A stretch of DNA of 64,000 nucleotides from the NCBI RefSeq assembly GCF_027625935.1, contig NZ_CP115300.1, positions 3,534,001 to 3,598,000 of the forward strand, read 5' to 3'. This document shows positions 53,995 to 62,395 of this stretch, piece by piece. The translations under genes were made by a program, and so were the position numbers. The notes beneath the pieces were generated by a model that saw only the letters and a list, made by a program, of their open reading frames with translations, had not been told where the DNA came from and made no database searches. The stretch comes from Streptomyces camelliae (GTDB lineage: Bacteria; Actinomycetota; Actinomycetes; Streptomycetales; Streptomycetaceae). The number at the start of each line of letters is the position of its first letter. Within the stretch, counting starts at the first letter, position 1.

Positions 53995-54755
53995 TGGCTA
54001 CCCCTGTCATGGACAAGGTGGAGGCGAACTCCGCCGCGTCCCCGTACATCACGGTCACCTTCCGGGTCCGGCGCTTCAACCCGGAGGTCTCGGGCGAGGC
54101 GACCTGGGAAGACTTCCAGCTGGAGATCGACCCGAAGGAGCGTGTCCTCGACGGCCTCCACAAGATCAAGTGGGACGTCGACGGCACCCTCACCTTCCGC
54201 CGCTCGTGCGCGCACGGCATCTGCGGCTCGGACGCGATGCGGATCAACGGCAAGAACCGCCTTGCCTGCAAGACGCTCATCAAGGACATCAACCCCGAGA
54301 AGCCGATCACGATCGAGCCCATCAAGGGCCTGACGGTCCTGAAGGACCTGGTCGTGGACATGGAGCCGTTCTTCCAGGCGTACCGGGACGTCATGCCGTT
54401 CCTGGTCACCAAGGACACGAACGAGCCGACGCGCGAGCGTCTGCAGTCGGCGGAGGACCGCGAGCGCTTCGACGACACGACGAAGTGCATCCTCTGCGCC
54501 GCCTGCACCAGCTCCTGCCCGGTGTTCTGGAACGACGGCCAGTACTTCGGCCCGGCCGCGATCGTGAACGCCCACCGCTTCATCTTCGACAGCCGTGACG
54601 AGGCGGGCGAGCAGCGCCTGGAGATCCTGAACGACCGTGACGGCGTGTGGCGTTGCCGTACGACCTTCAACTGCACGGACGCCTGCCCGCGCGGTATCGA
54701 GGTCACCAAGGCGATCCAGGAAGTCAAGCGCGCCCTGATCACGCGCCGCTACTGA
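53994..54755 (+). CDS. sdhB: Succinate dehydrogenase iron-sulfur subunit
   Basis: ATG 53994 shares its A with the sdhA stop; the product has 253 residues. Cluster ligands are visible: RRSCAHGICGSDAMRI and CKTL for the 2Fe-2S centre, KCILCAACTSSCPVFW for 4Fe-4S and CRTTFNCTDACPRGIEV for 3Fe-4S. It passes electrons from SdhA to the membrane anchors. Last gene of the operon, followed by a strong hairpin. Confidence 0.97.
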   Translation: MATPVMDKVEANSAASPYITVTFRVRRFNPEVSGEATWEDFQLEIDPKERVLDGLHKIKWDVDGTLTFRRSCAHGICGSDAMRINGKNRLACKTLIKDINPEKPITIEPIKGLTVLKDLVVDMEPFFQAYRDVMPFLVTKDTNEPTRERLQSAEDRERFDDTTKCILCAACTSSCPVFWNDGQYFGPAAIVNAHRFIFDSRDEAGEQRLEILNDRDGVWRCRTTFNCTDACPRGIEVTKAIQEVKRALITRRY

Positions 54756-54785
54756 TCCTTCCGATCCTTCCGGCCCTGGTGCCGG

Positions 54786-54830
54786 CGAGGGCCCCGTTTC
54801 CCACCCGGAAGCGGGGCCCTCGGGCGTTTT
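54786..54830 (+). terminator. Terminator of the sdh operon
   Basis: CGAGGGCCCCG at 54786-54796 pairs with CGGGGCCCTCG at 54812-54822 (11 bp, 15-base loop), followed by GGCGTTTT, close to the textbook intrinsic form. It begins 31 bases after sdhB. Confidence 0.88.
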
Positions 54831-54868
54831 GCCCGGGTTTCCCCGTCGGCCGGTTCTAATCTGACGAC

Positions 54869-55279
54869 ATGTCAGACGATGAGTCGTACGAGCTGCTCGG
54901 CTTCGACAACGTGCTGCTGCCCGTCGGGGATCTCGGGGCGGCCATCGGGTTCTACGAGCGGGCCGGGTTCGAGGTGGGGTTCCGGTTCGACGAGGGCGGA
55001 ATCGCCTTGCTGCGGGTCGGCAAGGAGACGCCGGGAATTCTGCTGCGGGTCGAGGAGGAGCTGGGGCACCGGACGCCACCGTGGCCCTCGGCCCGGGTGT
55101 GGATGGAGGTGACGGACGCGCGGACGGCGGCGCGAGGGCTGGCCGAGGCCGGGATCCCGCCGCTGGACGAGGCGTTCCCGACGGCCACCGGCTGGACCGT
55201 CGAGATCGCCGACCCGTGGGGGAACGTCCTCGGCTTCACCGACTACACCAAGCGGCCGGAGCTGGGACGCAGGGGCTGA
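54869..55279 (+). CDS. VOC superfamily (glyoxalase-like) protein
   Basis: The 136-residue product reads LLGFDNVLLPVGDLGAAIGFYERAGFEVGFRFDEGGIALLRVG and then ARVWMEVTDARTAARGLAEAGIPPLDEAFPTATGWTVEIADPWGNVLGFTDY, the paired VOC modules with the terminal DPWGN turn. Function unknown. It is 36 bases upstream of the TetR gene and probably co-transcribed with it, so it may be the regulator's target or partner. Confidence 0.88.
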   Translation: MSDDESYELLGFDNVLLPVGDLGAAIGFYERAGFEVGFRFDEGGIALLRVGKETPGILLRVEEELGHRTPPWPSARVWMEVTDARTAARGLAEAGIPPLDEAFPTATGWTVEIADPWGNVLGFTDYTKRPELGRRG

Positions 55280-55315
55280 CCGGGGGCTTACCGGCACTGG
55301 CTAGGCTTCTCTACC

Positions 55316-56035
55316 GTGCCCGCAACGAACAGCAGCAAATCCGAGCAGACCCGCGCGCTGATCCTGGAGACCGCGATGCGGTTGTTCCAGGAGCGCGGGT
55401 ACGACAAGACGACCATGCGGGCCATCGCCGAGGAGGCCGGGGTCTCCGTCGGCAACGCCTACTACTACTTCGCGGGCAAGGAGCACCTGATCCAGGGCTT
55501 CTACGACCGGATCGCCGCCGAGCAGCAGGCGGCCGTCCAGGAGGTCCTGGACCGGGAGACCGACCTGGAGGCACGGCTCGCGGGGGTGCTGACGGTGTGG
55601 CTCGACATCGCGCGGCCGTACCACGAGTTCGCCGTGCAGTTCTTCAAGAACGCCGCCGATCCCGACAGCCCGCTCAGCCCCTTCTCGCCGGAGAGCGCGC
55701 CCGCGCGGGAGCAGGCGATCGCCATCCACCGGGAGGTGCTGGCCGGCTCGAAGTCCAAGGTTCCGGCCGAACTCCGCGACGTGCTCCCGGAGTTGATGTG
55801 GCTCGCCCAGATGGGGCTGGTCCTGTACTGGGTCTTCGACCGGACCGAGGGGCGCGAGCGCAGTTACCGGCTGGCCCGGCGCGGGGCCCGGCTGACCGCC
55901 CGCGGTGTCACGCTCGCCCGGTTCCGGGTGCTGCGGCCCCTGGTCCTGGAGATCCATGAGCTGTTCACGGACTTCCTGCCGGGCATGACGAGGGCACTGC
56001 CGGATCCGGGGCGGAAGGGCCGGGAGGGCGAGTGA
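55316..56035 (+). CDS. TetR family transcriptional regulator
   Basis: From GTG 55316 the product has 239 residues. The HTH is RALILETAMRLFQERGYDKTTMRAIAEEAGVSVGNAYYYFAGKEHLIQGFYDRI. The effector part includes LDIARPYHEFAVQFFKNAADPDSPLSPFSPESAPAREQAIAIHREVL. The ligand is unknown. No palindrome was clear in the 36-bp gap upstream. Confidence 0.92.
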   Translation: MPATNSSKSEQTRALILETAMRLFQERGYDKTTMRAIAEEAGVSVGNAYYYFAGKEHLIQGFYDRIAAEQQAAVQEVLDRETDLEARLAGVLTVWLDIARPYHEFAVQFFKNAADPDSPLSPFSPESAPAREQAIAIHREVLAGSKSKVPAELRDVLPELMWLAQMGLVLYWVFDRTEGRERSYRLARRGARLTARGVTLARFRVLRPLVLEIHELFTDFLPGMTRALPDPGRKGREGE

Positions 56036-56125
56036 TCACTTTCGGGTGAACGCGCGGGAACAGGACACCCGGGGTGCTGCCTGCCTACGATGATGCTCTC
56101 GACACCAGCCCACGGGAGGCACCTG

Positions 56126-56734
56126 ATGTCCGCAGCAGCCGTCGAGCGGCCCCATGGCGAGCGTCCGCTGATCGCGGAGGCCAACCGGCTCATGGAGCGC
56201 AACCCGGGCTACCGCGTCGAGATCATCGGAGGCCAGCTCGTCGTGTCCCCGCCCCCCGACGGCCCTCACGCCGTAGCCCTGACCGACCTGATGGTGCCTT
56301 TCCTCTCCGCCGGTCTCCATGGACCCGAGTCGAGCGTGGTCCAGGGCATCGGCCTCTGGCTGCCCACGGGCACAGAGGACTACGCGATCCCCGACCTCTC
56401 CCTGGTCGACGCCGACTGCCAGGACCACTACGTCGAGAACAACTGCTACGACCCCGTCTGCTTCCGTCTCGTACTGGAGGTCACCTCCAGCAACTGGAAG
56501 ACCGACCTGCGCGACAAGGTCAAGGCCTACGCCAGTGCGAAAGTCCCGGTCTATGTGATCGTCGACCGCAAGCATCAGCGCCTCCATGTCCTGACCGACC
56601 CGACAGGAGACGGGTACGAGAACCATCGTCCCTACTCGCCCGGCGAATCCCTCACCCTGCCTGCGTCCATCGGAGCCGAGGTCAGCCTCGACGTCACCGC
56701 GATCCTCAAGGCCGGTCAGCAGAATCGGGACTGA
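56126..56734 (+). CDS. Uma2 family (PD-(D/E)XK) endonuclease-like protein
   Basis: ATG 56126 follows GGGAGGCACCTG; the product has 202 residues. YRVEIIGGQLVVSPPPDGPHAVALTDLM, YAIPDLSLVD, RLVLEVTSSNWKTDLRDKVKAYASAKVPVYVIVDRKHQRLHVLT contain the nuclease-core Asp, Glu-Val-Thr and Lys (D-x(n)-ExT...K). Uma2 proteins are numerous in Streptomyces; natural role unclear. Its TGA abuts the TCA (reverse stop) of the next gene with no gap, forming TGATCA. Confidence 0.88.
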   Translation: MSAAAVERPHGERPLIAEANRLMERNPGYRVEIIGGQLVVSPPPDGPHAVALTDLMVPFLSAGLHGPESSVVQGIGLWLPTGTEDYAIPDLSLVDADCQDHYVENNCYDPVCFRLVLEVTSSNWKTDLRDKVKAYASAKVPVYVIVDRKHQRLHVLTDPTGDGYENHRPYSPGESLTLPASIGAEVSLDVTAILKAGQQNRD

Positions 56735-58294
56735 TCAGATCCAGTTCAGCCGCCACAACCGGAACACGCCCGTGCCGTCGTCCAGGTACTGGCCGCCGCC
56801 CACGTCCTCGGTGCTGACGACGAACTCCTTGCGCTGCCACAGCGGGATCAGCGGGACGTCCTGGGCCACGTCGGACTGGATGTCCTTGAAGTCGTTCACG
56901 GCCCGGCTGCGGTCGGCGTACTGCTGGCTGTCCTGGATGAGGTGGTCGACGACCTTGTTGCTGTAGCCGGTGCTCATCGTGGAGCCGGTGCCGACGAGCG
57001 CGGCGCCGAAGGTGTCCGGGTCGGGATAGTCGGCCACCCAGCCGACCGCCCAGGCGTCCATCTTCCCGGTGGCCCAGCGCTTCTGGAAGTCGGTCCACTC
57101 ATAGCCCTGGACGTCCACCTGGAACAGGCCGCCCGCCTCCAGCTGCTGCTTCAGCGCAGCGGACTCCTCCTTGCCCGCGCCCCGGCCGACGCCGTAGCCG
57201 AGGGTGAAGCGCACCGGCAGGCTGACGCCGGCCTGGGTGAGCAGGGCGCGGGCCTTGGCGACGGACTGCGTCGGGTAGGAGTCGAAGAACGACGTGGTGT
57301 GGCCGGTGATGCCGGTCGGGATCAGCGAGTACAGCGGGTCGACCGTGCCCTGGTAGACCGTCGCGGCCAGCTGCTCGCGGTTGACCAGCCAGGCCATCGC
57401 GCGGCGCACCCGTACGTCGTGCAGCGGGGAGCTGGCGCGGGTGTTGAGGTACAGGTTGCGGGTCTCGGAGCTGTCGGACTCGGTGACGCGCTTGTTGGGG
57501 TCGCTCGGGTTCAGCTGCGCGAGCACGTTCGGCGACAGGTTCCGGGTGGCGACGTCGACCTGCCCGTCCTTCCAGGCGCTGTCCAGCTTCGCGGAGTCGG
57601 TGTAGTAGCGCAGCTCGACCGGGCGGCCGGTGCCGCTGATGTCGCCCTTGTAGTGCCCGTTCGGCGCGAGGACGGCCTTCTGGTCCTTGGTGTACGACGT
57701 CAGCGTGTACGGCCCGGTGCCGTCGACGTCGGTGCCCTTGCGCAGGGAGTCGGCCGGGTACTTGTCCTTGTCGACGATCGACCCGGCACCGGTGGCGACC
57801 TTCAGCGGCCAGGTGGCGTCCGCGGAGGACAGGTGGAAGGTGACGGTGGTGGCGCTGTCGGCGGTCACCGAGGCGAGCGTGGAGAACAGCGACGACGGGC
57901 CGACATCGGAGTTGATCTTCTTCATCCGGTCGAAGGAGTACTTCACGTCCTCGGCCGTCATCGCGCGCCCGCTCGGGAAGGTGATGCCGGAGCGCAGCGT
58001 GCACTGGTACGTCTTCAGGTCCGCGCCCTGGAAGGCGCAGCTCTGCGCCGCGTCCGGGACCGGGGCGACCCCGCCCGGCTCGAACGTCAGCAGCGACTGG
58101 AAGACATTGCTGAACAGGGCCCAGGAACCGGCGTCGTACGCGCCCGCCGGGTCCAGGTCCGTGACGGCGTCCGTCGTACCGACCGTGATCGTCTTGTTCT
58201 TGTTCTGCTGCGACGGCAGCAGTTGCCAGCCGCCGATTCCCACGACCGCGAGCACGAGCAGCGTCACGAGAATGCGCATGCGAACAGATCGCAT
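56735..58294 (-). CDS. Peptide/nickel-type ABC substrate-binding protein
   Basis: The product has 519 residues. The N-terminus MRSVRMRILVTLLVLAVVGIGGWQLLPSQQ is a hydrophobic signal-anchor with no lipobox Cys, unusual for Gram-positive binding proteins. The SBP_bac_5 fold follows: KTITVGTTDAVTDLDPAGAYDAGSWALFSNVFQSLLTFEPGG, SGITFPSGRAMTAEDVKYSFDRM, VDGTGPYTLTSYTKDQKAVLAPNGHYKGD, DVRVRRAMAWLVNREQLAATVYQG and AWAVGWVADYPDPDTF. Neither permease nor ATPase genes are adjacent, so the transporter partner is unknown. Confidence 0.9.
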   Translation of the reverse strand: MRSVRMRILVTLLVLAVVGIGGWQLLPSQQNKNKTITVGTTDAVTDLDPAGAYDAGSWALFSNVFQSLLTFEPGGVAPVPDAAQSCAFQGADLKTYQCTLRSGITFPSGRAMTAEDVKYSFDRMKKINSDVGPSSLFSTLASVTADSATTVTFHLSSADATWPLKVATGAGSIVDKDKYPADSLRKGTDVDGTGPYTLTSYTKDQKAVLAPNGHYKGDISGTGRPVELRYYTDSAKLDSAWKDGQVDVATRNLSPNVLAQLNPSDPNKRVTESDSSETRNLYLNTRASSPLHDVRVRRAMAWLVNREQLAATVYQGTVDPLYSLIPTGITGHTTSFFDSYPTQSVAKARALLTQAGVSLPVRFTLGYGVGRGAGKEESAALKQQLEAGGLFQVDVQGYEWTDFQKRWATGKMDAWAVGWVADYPDPDTFGAALVGTGSTMSTGYSNKVVDHLIQDSQQYADRSRAVNDFKDIQSDVAQDVPLIPLWQRKEFVVSTEDVGGGQYLDDGTGVFRLWRLNWI

Positions 58295-58538
58295 GTGGTG
58301 TGCCCTCCCCAGGCCCCCTACAGGCCCTACCCCTGACCAGCACTATTTCGCCACTCCCCCAAGTGATGCGGCTCACCTAATCACACGTGTTTGAGCTGGG
58401 GGAAGGGCTTTCTGACCCGTTGGGGCAAGAACTTACCGAGGCGTTGTTTTCTCCGGGTTTCACAGCGCCTTCACAGGCGGGAAAGGGGGCGGGGAAGCGG
58501 TTTCGGCCAGGGTCGCGGCTGCTCGGCCGGGGAGGCGG

Positions 58539-58778
58539 CTATGACGTGCGGCGCAGTGCGCGCAGGCCGCGCAACCCGATGACCCCGATGACCGTCCCCA
58601 ATACGAAGGAGACGACAGCCAGCAGCAGGTGCACCCAGAAGTACGCGGTCGGATGACCGTGGTGGAAGGCGAGCCCGCTGCCGTCCTTGACGAGGTTCTT
58701 GACAAAAGTGATCCAGATGAACCAGCTCCACACCCCGAAGGCGAGCAGGAACCAGGAGAGGCGGCGGCTGAGCGTCAT
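58539..58778 (-). CDS. SCO4848-family small membrane protein
   Basis: ATG 58778 gives 79 residues with two transmembrane segments: LSWFLLAFGVWSWFIWITFVKNL and TAYFWVHLLLAVVSFVLGTVIGVIGLRGLRALR. The family is conserved in actinobacteria and always small; function unknown. It lies between the binding-protein gene and the divergent carboxypeptidase gene, whose start is 91 bp away. Confidence 0.88.
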   Translation of the reverse strand: MTLSRRLSWFLLAFGVWSWFIWITFVKNLVKDGSGLAFHHGHPTAYFWVHLLLAVVSFVLGTVIGVIGLRGLRALRRTS

Positions 58779-58869
58779 ACGTCCAGTATCGCCGTGCCGT
58801 GTCCCGTTCCGTGTCGGGGGTGGGGTCGCAGACGGGACTTCGGGGCTGCGTCCAGGTACGTTTCCGACC

Positions 58870-60096
58870 GTGCCCGCACCGAAGAAGACCGGCCGGCGAT
58901 CTCTGCTGGTCACCTCCGCCACACTGCTGTCCCTTTCCGTCACCGCGCCCGCCGCGCTCGCCGCCCCCACCCCCAGAACCAGCCCCACCGCCACGCCCCC
59001 GGCCCGGATGTCCACCGTCGGCGGCGCGCGGCTCGGACAGCCCGGCACCCAGGTGAACCTCGCCCCGGGCGTACCCGTGCTGCCCAAGGACCTCACGGCC
59101 CGCTCCTGGATCGTCACCGACGCCGAGTCGGGCGATGTCCTCGCCGCGCACAACGCGCACTGGCGGCTGCCGCCGGCGAGCACGCTGAAGATGCTGTTCG
59201 CGGACACCGTGCTGCCCCGCTTCCCCAGCGGCACCACGCACAAGGTGGTGCCGTCGGACCTCGCGGGCATGGGCGACGGGTCGAGCGTGGTCGGGATAAA
59301 GGAGGGCAGCACCTACAGCGTCCACGACCTGTGGCTCGGGGTGTTCCTGCGCTCGGGCAACGACGCCGTGCACGTGCTGGCCTCGATGAACGGCGGGGTC
59401 GAGCAGACCGTCCGGGACATGCAGGACCACGCCGACGAGCTCCAGGCCCTGGACACGCACGTGGTGACCCCCGACGGCTACGACGAGGCGGGGCAGGTCT
59501 CGTCCGCGTACGACCTGACGCTGTTCGCCCGCTCCGGGCTGCAGAAGAAGGACTTCCGGGACTACTGCTCGACGGTGCAGGCCAAGTTCGGCTCCGGTGA
59601 GATCCGCAACACCAACCGGCTGCTCGCCGGCGACTCCGACGTGCCCGTCTACCAGGGCATCGCGGGCGTGAAGAACGGCAACACCACGCACGCGGGCGCC
59701 ACCTTCACCGGGGTCGCCGAGCGGGGCGGCCGGGTGCTGCTCGTCACGGTGATGAACCCGGAGAAGCACGAGCACAACGAGGTCTACAAGGAGACGGCGA
59801 AGCTGTTCGACTGGGGCTTCCAGGCGGCCGGCAAGGTGCAGCCGGTGGGCGAGCTGGTGCCGCCGAAGAGCGCCGAGCCGAGCCCCGCGCCGAGCGCCTC
59901 CGGTGCCGGGAAGACCGCCGGGAGCGGCGGAACCGGTGCCAGGCCGGTGGCGGGCGCGAGCGGCGGTTCCCACTCCGGGATCGGCATCGCCGCGGCCATC
60001 GCGGGCGGGGTGCTGGTGCTGCTCGCGGGCGCGGCCTTCCTGGTCAACCGCCGCTGGCCGCTGCCGGATCTGATGCGCCGCCGGAACCGCCCGTGA
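58870..60096 (+). CDS. D-alanyl-D-alanine carboxypeptidase (PBP5/6-like)
   Basis: GTG 58870 gives 408 residues: a signal peptide to about residue 35 (SLLVTSATLLSLSVTAPAALA), the catalytic Ser-Xaa-Xaa-Lys in LPPASTLKMLFADTVLP, Ser-Gly-Asn in FLRSGNDAVHVLASM, and the third motif as GVKNGNTTHAGATF, i.e. Lys-Asn-Gly instead of Lys-Thr-Gly. A Gly/Ser/Pro linker leads to a C-terminal transmembrane anchor (GIAAAIAGGVLVLLAGAAFLV). It trims pentapeptides outside the membrane. The 3' end overlaps the convergent yihY-type gene by 53 bases. Confidence 0.9.
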   Translation: MPAPKKTGRRSLLVTSATLLSLSVTAPAALAAPTPRTSPTATPPARMSTVGGARLGQPGTQVNLAPGVPVLPKDLTARSWIVTDAESGDVLAAHNAHWRLPPASTLKMLFADTVLPRFPSGTTHKVVPSDLAGMGDGSSVVGIKEGSTYSVHDLWLGVFLRSGNDAVHVLASMNGGVEQTVRDMQDHADELQALDTHVVTPDGYDEAGQVSSAYDLTLFARSGLQKKDFRDYCSTVQAKFGSGEIRNTNRLLAGDSDVPVYQGIAGVKNGNTTHAGATFTGVAERGGRVLLVTVMNPEKHEHNEVYKETAKLFDWGFQAAGKVQPVGELVPPKSAEPSPAPSASGAGKTAGSGGTGARPVAGASGGSHSGIGIAAAIAGGVLVLLAGAAFLVNRRWPLPDLMRRRNRP

Positions 60097-60973
60097 CCCC
60101 GGCCGGCTCGCTCTCCCCGCCCTCCTCGTTCTCCGTCGCCGTCCAGGAGGCGCAGAACAGGACGAGTCTCGCGGTGAAGTTGATCCACAGCAGCAGGGCC
60201 ACGGGGACGCCGAACGCGCCGTACATGCTCTTCGCGGCGACGCCCTGGATATAGCCGCTGAGCAGCAGCTTCAGCAGTTCGAAGCCGACCGCGCCGAGCA
60301 GGGCGGCCACCAGCAGGCGGCGGCGCGGCGGTTCGACGCCGGGCAGCAGGGTCAGGACGTAGAGCAGGACGAGGAAGTCGGCGAGCACGGCGACGGCGAA
60401 CGCGGCGATCCGCAGCAGCACGCTCCCCCAGCCGTACCCGGCGAGGCCGAGGTGGCGCGAGACCAGGCCGACGGCGGCCGAGGCCAGCGTGGACGCGGCG
60501 AACGTGACGAGCAGGGCGCCGCCGAGGCCGACGAGGATGCCGGTGTCCTTGGCCTTGGCGAGGAAGGGGTTCTCCTCGCGGTCCGGCAGCTCCCACACGG
60601 TGCGCAGGCAGTCCCGCATCTGGCCGACCCAGTTGACGCCCGTGAGCAGCAGCAGGGCGCCCGCGATGAGGCCGACGGTGCCGGCGTTGTGCACCAGCGC
60701 GGTGATGTTGAGCTGGTCCGAGATGACGCCCGGGAACTGCTCGGCGACCTTGTGCTCGACGCTCTTCTGCCGGGACGGGCTGAGCGTGGCGGCCGTGATC
60801 GCGGCGGCCACGGTCAGCAGCGGGAACAGCGCGATGAAGCTGATGAACGTCATGGCGGCGGCCAGCCGCGACCACTTCACCCGGTCGAGGCGCTCGTAGC
60901 AGTGCCACGCGTGGGTCGTCGTCAGCCAGGTGACGACCGGCCCGATGCCGGGGAGTCTCTTCAGCCAGTCCAT
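60044..60973 (-). CDS. YihY/BrkB family membrane protein
   Basis: The product has 309 residues. RVKWSRLAAAMTFISFIALFPLLTVAAAITA and GLIAGALLLLTGVNWVGQMRDCLRTVWELPDREENPFL are the family landmarks; six transmembrane segments in all, with GVEPPRRRLLVAALLGAVGFELLKLLLSGYIQ near the end. The C-terminal tail is Gly/Glu-rich and coded opposite the end of the carboxypeptidase gene. Formerly misnamed RNase BN; function unknown. Confidence 0.9.
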   Translation of the reverse strand: MDWLKRLPGIGPVVTWLTTTHAWHCYERLDRVKWSRLAAAMTFISFIALFPLLTVAAAITAATLSPSRQKSVEHKVAEQFPGVISDQLNITALVHNAGTVGLIAGALLLLTGVNWVGQMRDCLRTVWELPDREENPFLAKAKDTGILVGLGGALLVTFAASTLASAAVGLVSRHLGLAGYGWGSVLLRIAAFAVAVLADFLVLLYVLTLLPGVEPPRRRLLVAALLGAVGFELLKLLLSGYIQGVAAKSMYGAFGVPVALLLWINFTARLVLFCASWTATENEEGGESEPAGVTGGSGGASDPAAASGG

Positions 60974-61090
60974 GATCCGTTCCTGCCCCTGCCCGCCCGC
61001 TCGTATGACATCCCACTAATCACCCGTTGTGTGCAGCGTGCGGAATGTTCAGTAACTAACCTCCCATAGCAGGACGATACGGTCACCGAC

Positions 61091-62380
61091 ATGCCTGCAG
61101 ACACGGTGTCCGTCATCCGTCCGCGGACGTACGAGGAGGCCGCGGTCGCCGTCCGCGCGTGCGGGGCGCGTGGCGCCGTCGCCCGGGGCGGTCCGGGCCG
61201 GGCCCACGGAGACGCGGCACGCAACGCGGGCGGCGCCGTTCTCGACATGACCGGCCTCGACCGCGTCCATGTCGTCGACGCGGCCGAGGGCATCGTGCTG
61301 TGCGACGCGGGCGTCCCACTGCTCCGGCTGGCCGAGGTCCTGCTCCCGCTCGGCTGGTCGGTGCCCCTGCTCCCCGCCGCCCGGCACGTGACCGTCGGCG
61401 GGGCGATCGGCGCCGACCTGCACGGCGCCGAGCACCGGGCCGTCGGCTCCTTCGGCCGCCAGGTGCTCGCCCTGGAGCTGCTCACCGCCGACGGCGAGGT
61501 CCTCGCGGTCACCCCGGGCACCGAGCTGTTCGAGGCGACCGCCGGCGGGCTGGGCCTGACCGGGGTGATCCTGACGGCCACGGTCCGGCTGCTGCCGGTG
61601 GAGACGGCGTACCTGACCGTCGGCACCGAACGCGCCGGCAGCCTGGACGAGGTGCTGGCCCGCCTGACCGCGACCGCCGGCCACGACGACCGCCGTTACG
61701 CGGCCGCCCGCATCGACCTGACGGCCCGGGGCGCGGCCACCGGACGCGGGATCCTCACCCGCGCCCGCCACACCCCGCCGGGCGCCCTCCGCGCCACGGG
61801 CACGCGCGCGTGGCGGGGACCGCTCTTCCCGCGCCCCCGCCGCCTCCCGCCCCTCGGCTCCCTCCTCCCCTCCCTCCTCCCCTCCGGCATCCACTACCGC
61901 GCCGCGCCCCGCGCGCGCACCCGCGAACTCCGGCCGTCAGCCGCGTACTTGACCCCGCAGGACGTCTTCCCGTACGGCCGTGGCGGCCGGGTGCGCTACC
62001 AGTTCGCCGTGGGCCACGGCCAGGAGGAGGCCCTGCACCGGATCGTGCGGCGCCTCGCGGGACGGCGGCTCCCGTCCTGCCACGCCGTCCTGCATCCCCT
62101 CGGGGAGGCCGGGCCCGGCTGGCTCTCCCTCACCGCGCCCGGCTGGTCGCTCTCCCTGGACCTCCCCCTCGCGCTGCCGGGGCTCCCCGGCTTCCTCGAC
62201 GGGCTGGACGAGGAGGTCGCCGCGGCCGGCGGCCGGGTCGGCCTCGCCCGGGACGCCCGGCTCCGCCCCGACCTGCTCACCGCGATGTACCCGCGCGCGG
62301 CCGACTTCCGCGCCCTGCGCGCCCGGCTCGACCCGCGCGGGGTGTTCGCCTCCGACCTGGCCCGCCGACTCGCCCTCTGA
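61091..62380 (+). CDS. FAD-binding oxidoreductase, DprE1-like
   Basis: The product has 429 residues. VIRPRTYEEAAVAVRACGARGAVARGGPGRAHGDAARNAGGAVLDMTGLDRVHVVDAAEGIVLCDAGVPLLRLAEVLLPLGWSVPLLPAARHVTVGGAIGADLHGAEHRAVGSFGRQV is the VAO-type FAD domain with the typical GGAIGADLHG. The C-terminal FGRG-like segment QDVFPYGRGGRVRYQFAVGHGQ matches DprE1. DprE1 oxidises decaprenyl-phosphoryl ribose to the 2-keto form. The next gene, 15 bases on, is a DprE2-like reductase. Confidence 0.88.
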   Translation: MPADTVSVIRPRTYEEAAVAVRACGARGAVARGGPGRAHGDAARNAGGAVLDMTGLDRVHVVDAAEGIVLCDAGVPLLRLAEVLLPLGWSVPLLPAARHVTVGGAIGADLHGAEHRAVGSFGRQVLALELLTADGEVLAVTPGTELFEATAGGLGLTGVILTATVRLLPVETAYLTVGTERAGSLDEVLARLTATAGHDDRRYAAARIDLTARGAATGRGILTRARHTPPGALRATGTRAWRGPLFPRPRRLPPLGSLLPSLLPSGIHYRAAPRARTRELRPSAAYLTPQDVFPYGRGGRVRYQFAVGHGQEEALHRIVRRLAGRRLPSCHAVLHPLGEAGPGWLSLTAPGWSLSLDLPLALPGLPGFLDGLDEEVAAAGGRVGLARDARLRPDLLTAMYPRAADFRALRARLDPRGVFASDLARRLAL

Positions 62381-62395
62381 CACCTAGGAACTGAC

